DNA of 64,000 nucleotides, from assembly GCA_963693305.1 (NCBI GenBank), contig OY855905.1:24603937-24667936 (forward strand). The letters are read 5' to 3'. This DNA comes from Meandrina meandrites (taxonomy: Eukaryota; Cnidaria; Anthozoa; Scleractinia; Meandrinidae). The notes under the pieces are model-generated. The model was not told where the DNA came from. It made no database searches and saw only the letters and a list, made by a program, of their open reading frames with translations. Shown one piece after another: positions 47,325 through 58,189 of the stretch (positions are counted from its first letter, which is position 1; every line of letters starts with the position of its first letter). A program made the translations under genes and the position numbers.

Positions 47325-48048
47325 GCTGAAACATTGTTGAAAATTGTGGAAAGATCGGAAACTTCCTGCAAAAGTTGTAAACAAATGAAGCAGAAGAGGA
47401 TTCATTTTTTTCGAATTAAAAAAATCTACCTATTTTTCTTCGTTTATTTTCAAGTATGAAAAAATGCAGCATATGTGCAAACGGCTTTATCTAGTTTCGT
47501 TTGTCTAGTCTCGATGAAACCGATTCGACTTTGGCTCGCCAAGATAGCTACCTTTCGTCTTCAATTTTGGAGCGCTTTGAAAACGCTCTTGTTACAGTAA
47601 ATTATTCACACTACCCGCATTCTCAAGATTATTTAGCACCTGGAAATAAACATGCCACGGTTAAAATTGCGGCTGAGCTTTGTATTCATGCATTTTATTT
47701 AGCAATGAATATGGTATGTGGCGTGCCATGTTCAATTCCAGGTGCTAAATAATCTTGAGAATGCGGCAAGTTTGAATAATTTACTGTTACCCGAGGGTTT
47801 TCAAATGGAAGACGCGGAGTAGCTATCTTGGCAAGCAAAATTCGACGCATTTCATCGAGACTAGATTCACGAAAGTAGACAAAGCCGTTTGCATATAAAC
47901 TGCATTTTCTCATACTTAAAAATATAAGAAAAAAAATCCGTAGTTTTTTTTTAATTCTAATTTCCGCACCGTAAACCTCTTCCTCCGCATTTGTTTACAA
48001 CTTTTGCTAGGAGTTTCCGATCTTTCCATACTTTTCAGCAACGTTTAA
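47325..48048. repeat. Internal inverted repeat of the hAT-like element
   Basis: Left arm about 47325-47660 and right arm about 47712-48048 are inverted copies (shared blocks GATCGGAAACTTCC, TGCAAACGGCTTT, TCAAGATTATTTAGCACC). Both arms encode, outward to centre, parts of the same peptide with a K-C-S-x2-A-N-G-F block and SQDYLAPG, so a coding segment was duplicated in inverse. The arms are about 85-90 percent alike by eye. Confidence 0.7.
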
Positions 48049-48899
48049 GTTGGCATTAAGCTTTCAAATAATCTATGGGATCTTAGCATAGCTTGAACGT
48101 TGTTGTAGCTCCCAATTATACACGAGCATAATATTTTGAAGCGAAAGTTCAACAGTCAACTGTGCAGCAATTTCTACTCAGCCGATTTCGTTGAAACTTG
48201 CTTACACTAAAAATTGGATAATTTGAACTTGTTGACTTTTATAAGAAAAAATCTATCGTCCCGTTTAGAAAATATTCGCGTTGTTTTTTTTTCATAAATA
48301 TATATTTTTTCAAAAGCGCTAATATCTCGTGATCGTTTGCCTTGTTTGCTCTTTATTTTAAAGCTTTATAAAATTTGAACATTTGTTTTTTTTCGATTGC
48401 TAAAAATCAGAAAAATCGGGTGAGGTTTACATGCCCAAAGCTTGATTTAGAAAAGAGCACCTCCGTTCCCCAGAAATAGCCGCGGGCCATCTTAACCAAA
48501 GTACAATCCAAACGTAAACAAGTCATGGTGAATTATCTTACTAAGAAAACTTCTCTAGATTAGTCCTGTGCTTAACTGACAAAAAATCCAGGAGACGAAT
48601 TTAGCACGATACGGAAGCTGCACAGCCTAATGTATAAATAGCGTCCGTACAAAATTTATGGTTCACAGAACGACTGATTTATTTTTCGTTCTCAAGTCAA
48701 GTCGTTCTCTCAGAGTCTTTTGCGGCAGATTTACCAGCGAATCACATGATACTAGTCACGCAACTCCGGCAACATCGACGCGAGAACCCACGCATCCGCG
48801 CGTGTCTGCCTGTTCTAAAAATATAAAAATTGTCTCGTATCATAGGGTGCGTGGATGTCGCGCTTACGGTCTCCTACCATTATGGCTCCTGCTCTATAC

Positions 48900-49235
48900 C
48901 TGACTCTGACAGAACCATTAGAACTGTCAGGGCTTTCAGTAAATAGCATTAGAAAACTAGATTTCTTAAGTCTTTTGTAATTAATAACTTTCCCGTATGT
49001 ATAGTAACAAATATCGTAGGCCTTTTTTATTATAACTTTTAAGCATGTATTAAAATAATTTAATATATCTATTATTCTTATAACGATATAATGGTAATTT
49101 TTAACATTAACATTTTAACACTTTAGGTCTGTCCTGTGACAACTGTATTTATACAAAAAAACAGTATTCTATCTTCCCTTACCCCACCTATAGTTACCTT
49201 ACCTTACATTATATTACATTACCGTACCTTATTCC
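48900..49235. other. No feature seen
   Basis: AT-rich spacer. Confidence 0.4.
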
Positions 49236-49237
49236 AT

Positions 49238-49385
49238 CCCTTCCCATCTCATTTCATTCCATCCCATCTCATCCCTTTCCATCCCATCCCTTTCCATCCC
49301 ATCCCATCCCATCCCACCCTATCCCATTCCCATCCCTCTCCTCCCCTCCCCTCTCTTCCCCATATCTCGATCATCTCATCTCATC
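49238..49385 (+). repeat. CCATC/TCCCA-type pyrimidine microsatellite
   Basis: Imperfect pentanucleotide array (CATCC, TTCCA variants). The Pro/His/Ser frame through it is a repeat product. Confidence 0.9.
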
Positions 49386-49389
49386 TTAT

Positions 49390-51460
49390 ATTTCTTCAAT
49401 GAAAGGTAATTGAGATGATCAGCTTATTCATGGGAAATGCTAATCTCCTCCGCAGCCGTTATCCCTTGTCGCCACGCAACGCTTCTAGTGAGATAATAGT
49501 GTCTTTCACGGGTAGGCTATTTTTAGAACGGCTCTTCCGCGAGCCAGTAGCCAATCGCGTTGAAGCATTTGCCTTTCGCAGCTTTAGAGTGGCTCGCTTG
49601 CAAGTCAGGGGAGAAGCGCTTGCCTTCCGGCTAGACCTGGTTTGTTTGCCTAATAACATGGTAGTTCCTTCGCCTCTACTGTCCTTTGAGGCGTCGCTAT
49701 CGACAAACACCTCCTTCGGACTGATGATTAAAACATTTTCGCCGGTTTATCCTATATTTCTTTTCACAGCCGGCCAAAATGAGAGTCCTCACAAACCAAT
49801 TACGACCGCGACCGAAAGCTGTAATTCGCAACAATTTGCATTTCACTCCACGTAGCATCTGCTTGAAAAAGTTAAACCCAAGCGTTATTTTTCGGGAAAA
49901 CATCTCTTAGGTACTTTTAATGGGCTTTAGCAGTAAGCCAAAGCCTTTTATAGCATACATAGTAACACTATGTAACTGGATTCCTCTTTTGCCTTCCTCT
50001 GTTTCGTAGTAAAAGATAATTTCAATCGATTTTTCTGTTGTTTCCTTCAATGTCATGCTTCCTTTACTCTTCAAAATGCCTTCTTTTATCTGGTAATGAT
50101 AGTTTAATTGGACTTCTCAGAAAGATTTTACACTTTAAGATTTTAAGTACGGAACTAAGCTAAAGATGGGACGCCTTTGATGACATCTTTTACAAATATT
50201 AATTCACTGGTAAGTATTTAAGGGGGGGTCCTTCTTAACTACCAATTTGTTGCTATGGAAGGTATCTAACCATCATATTTTGGAAACCAGACTAATTATG
50301 GATTTGCTTTTAGCACAACTTTGTTCAATTGAAGAGTCCTTTAATAGTTTCAAATCACGGCCATATTTGACAAATCACGTGAGCAGAATAAAAAAAATCC
50401 TAAAACAGAAAGGCCATATAGATCTGAAAATTAAAATCAGTGCCAATAGATAAAACATATTTAATGCTTCGTATGGGTTTTATGAAATTCGCTGCAAAAT
50501 GGCTTGCCACCAAAATCGTCTCCAGCAATCCCTTAGCAACTGCTCTAGATTTGTAGTTAAGAAGCACCGGGTATAAAAAAGTTTCCTCTGCAAACTTTTT
50601 TTTACATACATGCACCTCTGCAAACATTTTTTTTGAACAACACCTTCCTTCAAACAATTTTTTTTCCGATCATTTTTAACCACGTTCTGACATAAAATGG
50701 TTCCCTTTTTGCCGCCGTCAATCATTATTTAATTTAATATTTTACAGCGGCGATCAACGAATTGGAAAAAGAGAAATCTACAAAGCGGATCGAAATCCAC
50801 CAATCACTGCCCGCGAACGTTACCTTTTGACACCTCTGAACTCATCTTTTTCGTTTTCTGAGACGTACACTACGATGATTAGAGGCAGTGAAAAGCGAAA
50901 CCGTTGCTTGAATTTTAAATGTCCAGTCTTTGTGTAATGGAAAGGCGCAATATTTTAAACCGTTTTTCGAAGAAAATTTCAGGAAAGCCATACCCAATTT
51001 ATGTAAGACATGTAAGCTCCTAGTAATAGATTGTTGTTTCTTTAATTGCTACAATAAGTTACTATTTTAAGAAAAGGATCAGCTATTTATTACTTGATTT
51101 TATTGCCAACATGACTACTTTGAAATGCCCTGCTTGGGTTTAATTTTGTGCATGTTCAATTTGACGATCACATGTGTTACTTTTTTATATTTCAATTATT
51201 TATTTCATGCAATATTTTGTGTTCCAATTTGGTCAAATAAAATGTATCCTGTCTACAAACAAAATTCATACTTTTAGTCCAAATTTCATTTTTTTTTATT
51301 AATAGGTTACAAGTTTTTCTGACCTCTATGCAAACATATCATGGATGCAAGCAATTTATTTTGTCTTTTTAGGCCCTGCAAACAAAATTAAATATTTTTC
51401 ATCCCCTCCCCCCCTCGAGAAAAATAGTGGTCCGTTCCTTAACACATAGAAAATAGATCA
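49390..51460. other. No gene recognised; a dispersed repeat at 50215-50300
   Basis: A segment at 50225-50290 (CTTAACTACCAATTTGTTGC, CATATTTTGGAAACC) has a relative at 58190-58255, so it is a dispersed repeat. The plus frame at 49415-49855 has no domain that I recognise. Confidence 0.4.
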
Positions 51461-51831
51461 TTGCAGTATCCCACTATTATTTACACGATTGTCATATGTT
51501 GGAAAGCCGACAACCTGCTTATGTATGTAGAAAAATCACTTAGCACAAAAATTAACATGGAAAAACTACTATTTACAATTCCACTTAATTGTCTTTCAGA
51601 GACCATCGAATAGATGGACTCCAAATGACAGTAACGGAAAAACGCCCATTTCACTTATGTTCGGTTTATGATTTTTGACGTTGTTTCGATTGATGAGCGC
51701 AAAGTCACAGCCTAAAAACTTCATTCTATAGTAAATCATTGCTCCCAGCAATCTAGCAGGTCACATTCGAGACACAAATGGTCAGTTAGTCGAATCACGG
51801 CTTCACGCTTTCTCGTCCGCGCCTGGGATTC

Positions 51832-52954
51832 CTACAGTTTTGTTTCGTAGATCCACCTTGCATTGTGTGCATCACCTACAACAGCGGGCTCCACACGAAA
51901 AGCGCTGTGCTGTTTTGGTCTAACAGGGCGGTCGTTTGTAAGATGCGACTCTGGTGTCGATTTTTCTCCCGAGAAGTAAGCCACGCATGCGCCTACTGCA
52001 CGGACTGGAGAGGTGAACAACGCAACTGCTGCGTCCAGAAACGAGGAGCGAAAATTCTTGTTCAAAGCGATGTACATCAAGGGATTTATTGCACTATTTA
52101 CATGCGACACCCATAACATCAAATGCAGTACCACGAGGGGGATTTCGTTTAAGACTGCTGGTTGATAATATAAAAAGTAATGAAACAGATGTGTTGGAAA
52201 CCAACATAGCGCGAACACAATGACAAGGACGACAAGCATTTTGACAACTTTTCGTCTTGAGGCTTCTACCGCAGTCCTGTTCACACAATATGTGCTTCCC
52301 GGCGCTCTGTGAAGCCACAAGCGACCGTCAACGAAAGTGTTAACCACAGTAATTATCAACAGCGGAAGAGGGTAGAGGAGGGCGAACAAGATGACGTGAA
52401 ATGTTCTCTGCGCGACAAAAGCTTCCTGCAAGTCATCGGCCCACGGCCAAACCTCGTTGCACAAATAATGATCACCTTCCTTAGAAACTTGGTAGGTGAA
52501 TAAATAAGGGGTCATGAAGATTAAAGATGGATGTGACTGCTTTATGCTTGTGGAACAATGTCTGATTCAGCGGGAAATAGACAGCACAAAATCGATCCAA
52601 GGAAATATCTACCATGGTTATTACAGACGCAACAACGGACACAGGGATAGCGTAGAATACCGCTTTACACGTAATTGTACCCACGATTCCTCCAAACCAC
52701 TGATTCGCCTCGAAAAACATGAACAGCACTGAATACGGCATAACAGTGACAGTGAAAATTAAGTCGGCGACCGCTAAGTTCTTGATCAACAGATTGGTTA
52801 TTCGCCTGGAAGTTGCTTTGCCACAGACCACGTACAATCCAATTGAATTGCCAAATAGCGCTATTGTAAAGATGACGACGTAAGCTGAGACTATGCCAAT
52901 CTTTGTCGTGATTGAGTAATTATCTTGAACTGTGGTGGCGTTGGTGGAATTCAT
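51832..52954 (-). pseudogene. GPCR 1 near-copy broken by a 14-bp deletion
   Basis: Inverse near-copy of GPCR 1. From the start codon at 52954 to the stop it is 1123 nt against 1137 in GPCR 1, exactly 14 fewer, so there is one net indel. The missing bases correspond to codons 144-147 and part of 148 of GPCR 1, at the junction 52526/52525. The loss removes the conserved TM4 tryptophan and shifts the frame, so the product would end shortly after TM4. The rest stays open in the shifted frame, with CWFP and NPLMY intact, so the break looks recent or could be an allele or assembly error. Substitutions include Asp in TM3 (VDISLDRF) where GPCR 1 has Val. It retains 3'-flank homology down to about 51465. 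Confidence 0.9.
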
Positions 52955-53084
52955 CCCTTTAATAAACAATAAACGCGTTATTATTACTTATAATAGGAAG
53001 GGCTCTGTTTGTTTGAAGCTGTCACGCACAATGCTCGGTATATCCAAACGTGTAGCTTACTCAACATAGGTAGGTTAAGTCTGC

Positions 53085-53290
53085 TTACGAGCGAAGTGGC
53101 CCATCAGGCCCGAGCTTATCCCGGTTTCTGTAGCATGAAGCGACTAGGAGTATTTCTACTCCCCCCTGGATGGGATGCTAGTCCATCGCAGGGTTACCCC
53201 CAGCAGTAAATTCGCCATAACATAGTGTACCCATTTATACACCTGGGTGGAGATTTTAACCCAGGTAGTGCCGCGTGTTTTTAAGCCGTT
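53085..53290. repeat. SINE-body repeat
   Basis: Contains GGATGGGATGCTAGTCCATC, CAGGGTTACCCCCAGCA and CCCATTTATACACCTGGGT, a repeat also present in decayed form at 38090-38300. The tRNA-like end is not visible here. Confidence 0.6.
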
Positions 53291-53294
53291 CGGT

Positions 53295-54900
53295 ATAGTT
53301 TCGTGGATCAGTTTTTTCCAGAATTAAGGTATCTAGTGAAAACGTGGTTTTTAGTAGCACAAAAAATAAACCCAAAATCCTTTTCATTTTTTTCATTTCA
53401 CAGTTGTTAGATATTTGTTTGCGTTCAAAACACAAGAATATAGTTTAATGTATAGTTTGCGTAGCGGCCTGTAATGGAACACACGTCAAACCAGCTTATG
53501 ATAATTCATTTGTAAATGCAAGTTAGACTTCTCAAATTGTATTGAATGTTTTGAACTTCAATTGATATATATGTATTTTATGATGAAAAAAGATATATCG
53601 CCATTTCCCTGCTAGTTTCGGCACAATCCAAGAGGTGAGCCTGATTAGCGTCTTTAGGCGATAATCCGAAGGCAAGCATCTACTGAGTTGACCAAAATAC
53701 TACCCACGTTTTCCGCGTTTTTAAAACTCGCTCAATTCATTTTACGCTTATTTTATTTTAAATTTCTCCAGTTGAAACATTACCGCGTCATTCTTGCTTC
53801 TACAAGCTTTAACAGGATGCGTAACCTTAGCCAATTTTCTTAATTAAACGCGCTCTTTTTTGTAAAATTACGTCGCTCATGGCTTTGTGCGACGTTTTGC
53901 ATCGAATCACTTTCACCTGCCCGGTGACACACATCTTCCTTTTAAGCAGATCAGAATAAACGTAATCCTGACTATGCAGGAGTAATGCATTTAGTATGCC
54001 CTTACAGCAAACGTGACCATACTCCAAATTGTGCGCTTGTTAATAACAATCCTTCCTGTGTGCTCACTGCCACAAGCGAGCAAAATAGCATTGGTAGGCT
54101 AGCGAGACAACGAAACAACGCAAACTTAAGATCCCATTCACAACGAATAGAAAACGTTTTCTAATTTAACCGAAGACTTCAGGAATTTCCTTGCTGTTAT
54201 TAATATTGGTAGCAAAGCTTGCGGATTTCAGTTGAGTCTTTTATTCAAAGCATTTGTGCACCTGAACATTTAGATAAGCTAACCTGGTACCAGTTCATTA
54301 AAATATTGAACCCCCGATTATGATTACTCTTTTTCGTTCCGTTCCATTTAGCTTATGAATACACTACCCTATTTTTAATTATATAATAAACAAGCTCACC
54401 CGTTCGGCATCCTCTTATTTTCGACTGAAAAAGATATTTATCTTTATAGCTGCACCGGCGGGGAGTGGTTAGTAGATGAAGCTAGTGGACTCAGGAAACA
54501 GATGCGGGTGTTTTTCGTTGAAAAGTTTGCAATATAAGAAAGAGGAAGTTATGACCTATTAACGTTTTGATTGGCGTTAACCTGTAACCAAGATACTGTG
54601 CGTATATTGTGATTGGTTAACGCCTGTCATCTATTGGAGTACAGATGCACTGATGACGTCACTGCTTGTTGTGACTCGAACGCGTGATCAAAATTAAAGT
54701 TCATTGTCCAAGTTAGCAAGGGTTTTCGAAGATTTTTCAGCTTAATTAAAAATCGTCAATGAAGAACAATCCGCCAAATATCTTTCACCTTTAGAATGGC
54801 CAAAAACAAACTTGAAATAGCCACTTGTGACAACTTTTCGAGTAAAGACGAATAAAAACAGCTTTAGCGGCTTTGCTTTTGCCTTCTGTTATTGTATTAA
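53295..54900. other. No gene recognised
   Basis: AT-rich spacer. The minus frame at 53827-54027 shows no motif. Confidence 0.4.
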
Positions 54901-54902
54901 AA

Positions 54903-56275
54903 ACACAAAACAAACAGATTCCACTCTGCCGTGGGTCTGTCAGTCATAGATCACAGCAGACGTCAAAATGTGGTAACAACATCAGTGACTAGTATATATA
55001 AAATGAAATGGGTGATTGATGTGACATTCTAGGTCTCAATTTTCTGAAATTTTTATTTGGTATTAAAGTATTGAACGTACTGGCTTGTACGTTTGATTTT
55101 ACGTTTTTCTGACTTAATCTCAATATTTTTCGGCCGACGGCAATTTTTCCGCACTGCGTGCGTTGTTTTACCGTTGTTTTAACAAAACAAATAGATTCCA
55201 CTTTGCCATGGGTCTGTTCAGTTAAAGATCACAGCAGACGTCAAAATGTGGTAAGAACATCAGTGATCAGTATATATACCCGGGGGGGGGGGGGGGGGGG
55301 TACTTAAAAAAGTTTTATACGGGGAGGCTCCGCCCCGAGGTCCAACCCCTTACCCTTTTATATACCATTTTTTTTCAAAAAAGGCACCCCTTTCGTATAT
55401 CTTTTATTGGAAAAAGGCACCCCTTTCATATACCTAACTACTGTAGTTTAATTTGTAACCACTCTCACTGGCCCGCCTTATGGATAAATCGTTAAAACAG
55501 GAAGTCTTCTTGACATTTTTTTCACGTAGCGCGTAATAAATTAAAATGAAACAGTCATAAGTTGCGTCTGCCTGATCTGTTTTAATTCAAGGCCCTTTTT
55601 AAAACCCGAACGAAGATTTTCCTACCCTTTCATACACCTAAACTTGTGAAATCCCTACCCTTTTATATACCTGAAGACTGAAAAAGGTACCCCTTTCGGG
55701 CGGAGCCTCCCCGTATAGGCCATTATAGGGAGTACCCCCCCGGGTATATATAAAATGATATGGGTGATTGATGTGACCTTCTAGGCAATTTCTCCGCACT
55801 GCGTGCATTGTTTTACCGTTGTTTTAACAAAACAAATAGATTCCACTTTGCCATGGGTCTGTTCAGTTAAAGATCACAGCAGACGTCAAAATGTGGTAAG
55901 AACATCAGTGATCAGTATATATAAAATGATATGGGTGACTGATGTGACCTTCTAGGCAATTTTTCCGCACTGCGTGCGTTGTTTTACCGTTGTTTTAACA
56001 AAACAAATAGATTCCACTTTGCCATGGGTCTGTTCACTTAAAGATCACAGCAGACGTCAAAATGTGGTAAGAACATCAGTGATCAGTATATATAAAATGA
56101 TATGGGTGATTGATGTGACCTTCTAGGTCTCAATTTTCTGAAATTTTTATTTGGGATTAAAAGTATAGAACGTACTGGCTTGTACGTTTGATTCTACGTT
56201 TTTCTGACTTGATCTCAATATTTTTCGGCTGACTGCAATTTTTCCGCACTGCGTGCGTTGTTTTACCGCACGTGC
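54903..56275. repeat. Satellite-like tandem array, four units
   Basis: Units begin near 54908, 55189, 55833 and 56003 with AGATTCCACTCTGCC or AGATTCCACTTTGCC. There are two forms: about 281 bp and about 170 bp, the short one lacking a segment of about 110 bp around the GAACGTACTGGCTTGTACG block. The second unit is interrupted by the element at 55279-55744. Confidence 0.88.
55279..55744. mobile_element. G/C-tipped element with 8-bp TATATATA duplication
   Basis: 466 bp inserted in the satellite array. TATATATA at 55271-55278 and 55745-55752; the uninterrupted units show the empty site. Ends are CCCGGGGGGG and its inverse, followed by inverted blocks around ACGGGGAGGCTCCGCC. Contains direct repeats of an AAAAAGGCACCCCTTTC type (55378-55435 and 55678-55700). 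No coding sequence. Confidence 0.85.
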
Positions 56276-56411
56276 CAGACGAATCGGACGAGTGTGCTGA
56301 ACGGCCGCCAATGCGTCGCACATAGGTTAGCAAGCAACTATTTCTGATTCCTCAGATCAGTTCAAGTGAAAATTTCCCGGTGATTTGCCGACTGTTTTTT
56401 TGGTTCTCTAA

Positions 56412-56602
56412 GGGCGCGTTCGTTTGGGAATATTCTGGAATAAGAATATATTCTGGAATATATTCCGGCTATTCTGCTCCTGGGAGCAGAATAGCCGGAA
56501 TGGAAATCCGAGTATTCCGGAATAGGAAGAGTGGCCAAACGAACGCTAACTTGCATTATTCCAATTATTCTTTTTCCGGATTGATCCCAAACGAACGCGC
56601 CC
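56412..56602. mobile_element. PIF/Harbinger-type MITE (191 bp)
   Basis: TAA at 56409-56411 and 56603-56605. Ends GGGCGCGTTCGTTTGGG and CCCAAACGAACGCGCCC are perfect inverses. A central palindrome (CGGCTATTCTGCTCC...GGAGCAGAATAGCCG) sits near 56480. TAA or TWA duplication is typical of PIF/Harbinger MITEs. Confidence 0.85.
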
Positions 56603-56869
56603 TAAATGTAAATTGAAATAAACTGCCGTGTAAGACACATGAAAGTGACCCTGGAGTTGGTGTTCGCCGATTGGACAAAATAATACAAAGGTTTTTTTGT
56701 TTTTGCTCAATCAGGAGCCAGCATTCGCAGAGCCGTTTGGAATGGTCTGGGGAGACTCGTTTACCAGGGGCTCCTTTCACTTTTATAGAAAACTTTCGCC
56801 GTTGCGATTTCTGCCGAGTTTACTTCGTTTTGCCCCGACTAACTGTCCCTGGATCTCTGAGGATGGGCA

Positions 56870-57050
56870 GGTAGGTAGGTACATGTAGGTAGGTAGGTAG
56901 GTAGGTAGGTAGGTAGGTAGGTAGGTAGGTAGGTAGGTAGGTAGGTAGGTAGGTAGGTAGGTAGGTAGGTAGGTAGGTAGGTAGGTAGGTAGGTAGGTAG
57001 GTAGGTAGGTAGGTAGGTAGGTAGGTAGGTAGGTAGGTAGGTAGGTAGGT
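56870..57050 (+). repeat. (GTAG)n microsatellite
   Basis: About 45 tetranucleotide units with one early interruption at 56881-56885. It runs directly into ACTTTATTT at 57052, so on minus it follows an AAATAAAGTTT signal and may be the tail of a retroelement. Confidence 0.95.
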
Positions 57051-57130
57051 AAACTTTATTTAAAACACACGCTTGCCCAGTCGACTATAAGATTAAAAAA
57101 AGAAGCGGATTTCCACAAGGGGCGTGTGCA
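57051..57130 (-). repeat. Possible retroelement 3' end adjoining the microsatellite
   Basis: Read on minus: AAATAAAGTTTACCTACC, the same logic as at 791-815 (AATAAAGTTATCTATC). Only the 3' end is recognisable. Confidence 0.35.
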
Positions 57131-57385
57131 TTTTAAGAAGATTAAAAGATTTAAAAACAGACTCAGATGCGACGTCAGCCAAGCTACTAGCTTCTCCCGA
57201 AACACGTTTTGGATTGCCCATGAAAACCAGAGGCTTTTCTTGTACAGTTTGAGCTCTCAGTCAAGTCTCTACTTAAAAGCACGAATCCGTGGAAATAAAT
57301 CTGTGGGAAAATCAACATAAAGTCCAAAATTCAAACAATATATTTCAGAAAGTCCTTACGCAGAAACATATATGCGCGCGCTTAA

Positions 57386-58180
57386 GGTGGCCGAACACAG
57401 TTTTTGCGCGCGCTCTGCAGTCTTCATTGCTGATGCGAGGTAGCGCGCGCACAATGATTACGAAGATGAAACATGGCGCCGATAAAGCGAAGATTTATTT
57501 GTTCTATGCCGTTCCTGCATGTGATATTATTATTCTTAAAATGACGCAATGTGTTATATGTTTTAGTCTTTTGTTTGTATGGAATGTCAGAAAAAGTTAA
57601 GAAACAAAGAATCCAGTGATTTTGCCGGTTTTTGTCGTTATCGTAAGAACCCACTTAAATGCAGCGCATGCGTAGTAGGTCAAAAAAATGTGATTGAATC
57701 AGTTTAGCAGCTTTCTTGGAAGTGCGCATATTTCTCGAGAACCACTCATTAGAATTTCATAAAATTTGGCAGGGAAATACTAAAGGAAACAAGAAAGTGA
57801 ATTATTTTAAAAAAATTTAAATTTAACAGAGAAAATTGTAAATAATTCAGTGAACCTTAAACAGAGGATAGCTGAAAATCTCTCTGTTAAAATATTATTA
57901 GAATAGTGTTAACATGCGAGCAATGTTACAAGTTTGTTACATGCAAGGGATGGAGAAAATCTGATGACTAAATTTTCTGCAAATATATAAAACCCAATTT
58001 TTATGGCGTGTTTATATTCAGTCATGTTACCATGGCAACGCAACACACGTCAACTAAAATATCAAAATACAGAAGTCTATCTTTTTATCTTATGTTATGC
58101 TAATTTTGGAGACCCAGGAATCAATGGTTTTGGAAAAATTGAAAATGCAACACAGGTATCGAAAACTGTGTTCAGCCACC
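57386..58180. mobile_element. TTAA-flanked element (795 bp)
   Basis: TTAA at 57382-57385 and 58181-58184. Ends GGTGGCCGAACACAG and CTGTGTTCAGCCACC are inverses with one mismatch. The inside contains GCGCGC-rich sequence near the left end and short frames on both strands without motifs. piggyBac/Kolobok-type target. Confidence 0.8.
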
Positions 58181-58189
58181 TTAAGCGGG

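Larger units (their letters stand above)
46662..48891. mobile_element. hAT-like element with 8-bp target duplication
   Basis: Flanked by CTCTATAC at 46654-46661 and 48892-48899. Ends are CAGGAGCCATAATGGTAGG and its inverse, identical for about 33 bp and similar for about 100 bp. An 8-bp duplication and CAG ends fit hAT elements; Zisupton and P elements also make 8 bp. It contains a broken open frame near the left end and a large internal inverted repeat. No complete transposase is visible, so it is non-autonomous. Confidence 0.8.

Noticed and set aside
49415..49855. 146-codon plus-strand frame
   Set aside because: No domain, no splice context, and a comparable open frame exists on the opposite strand.
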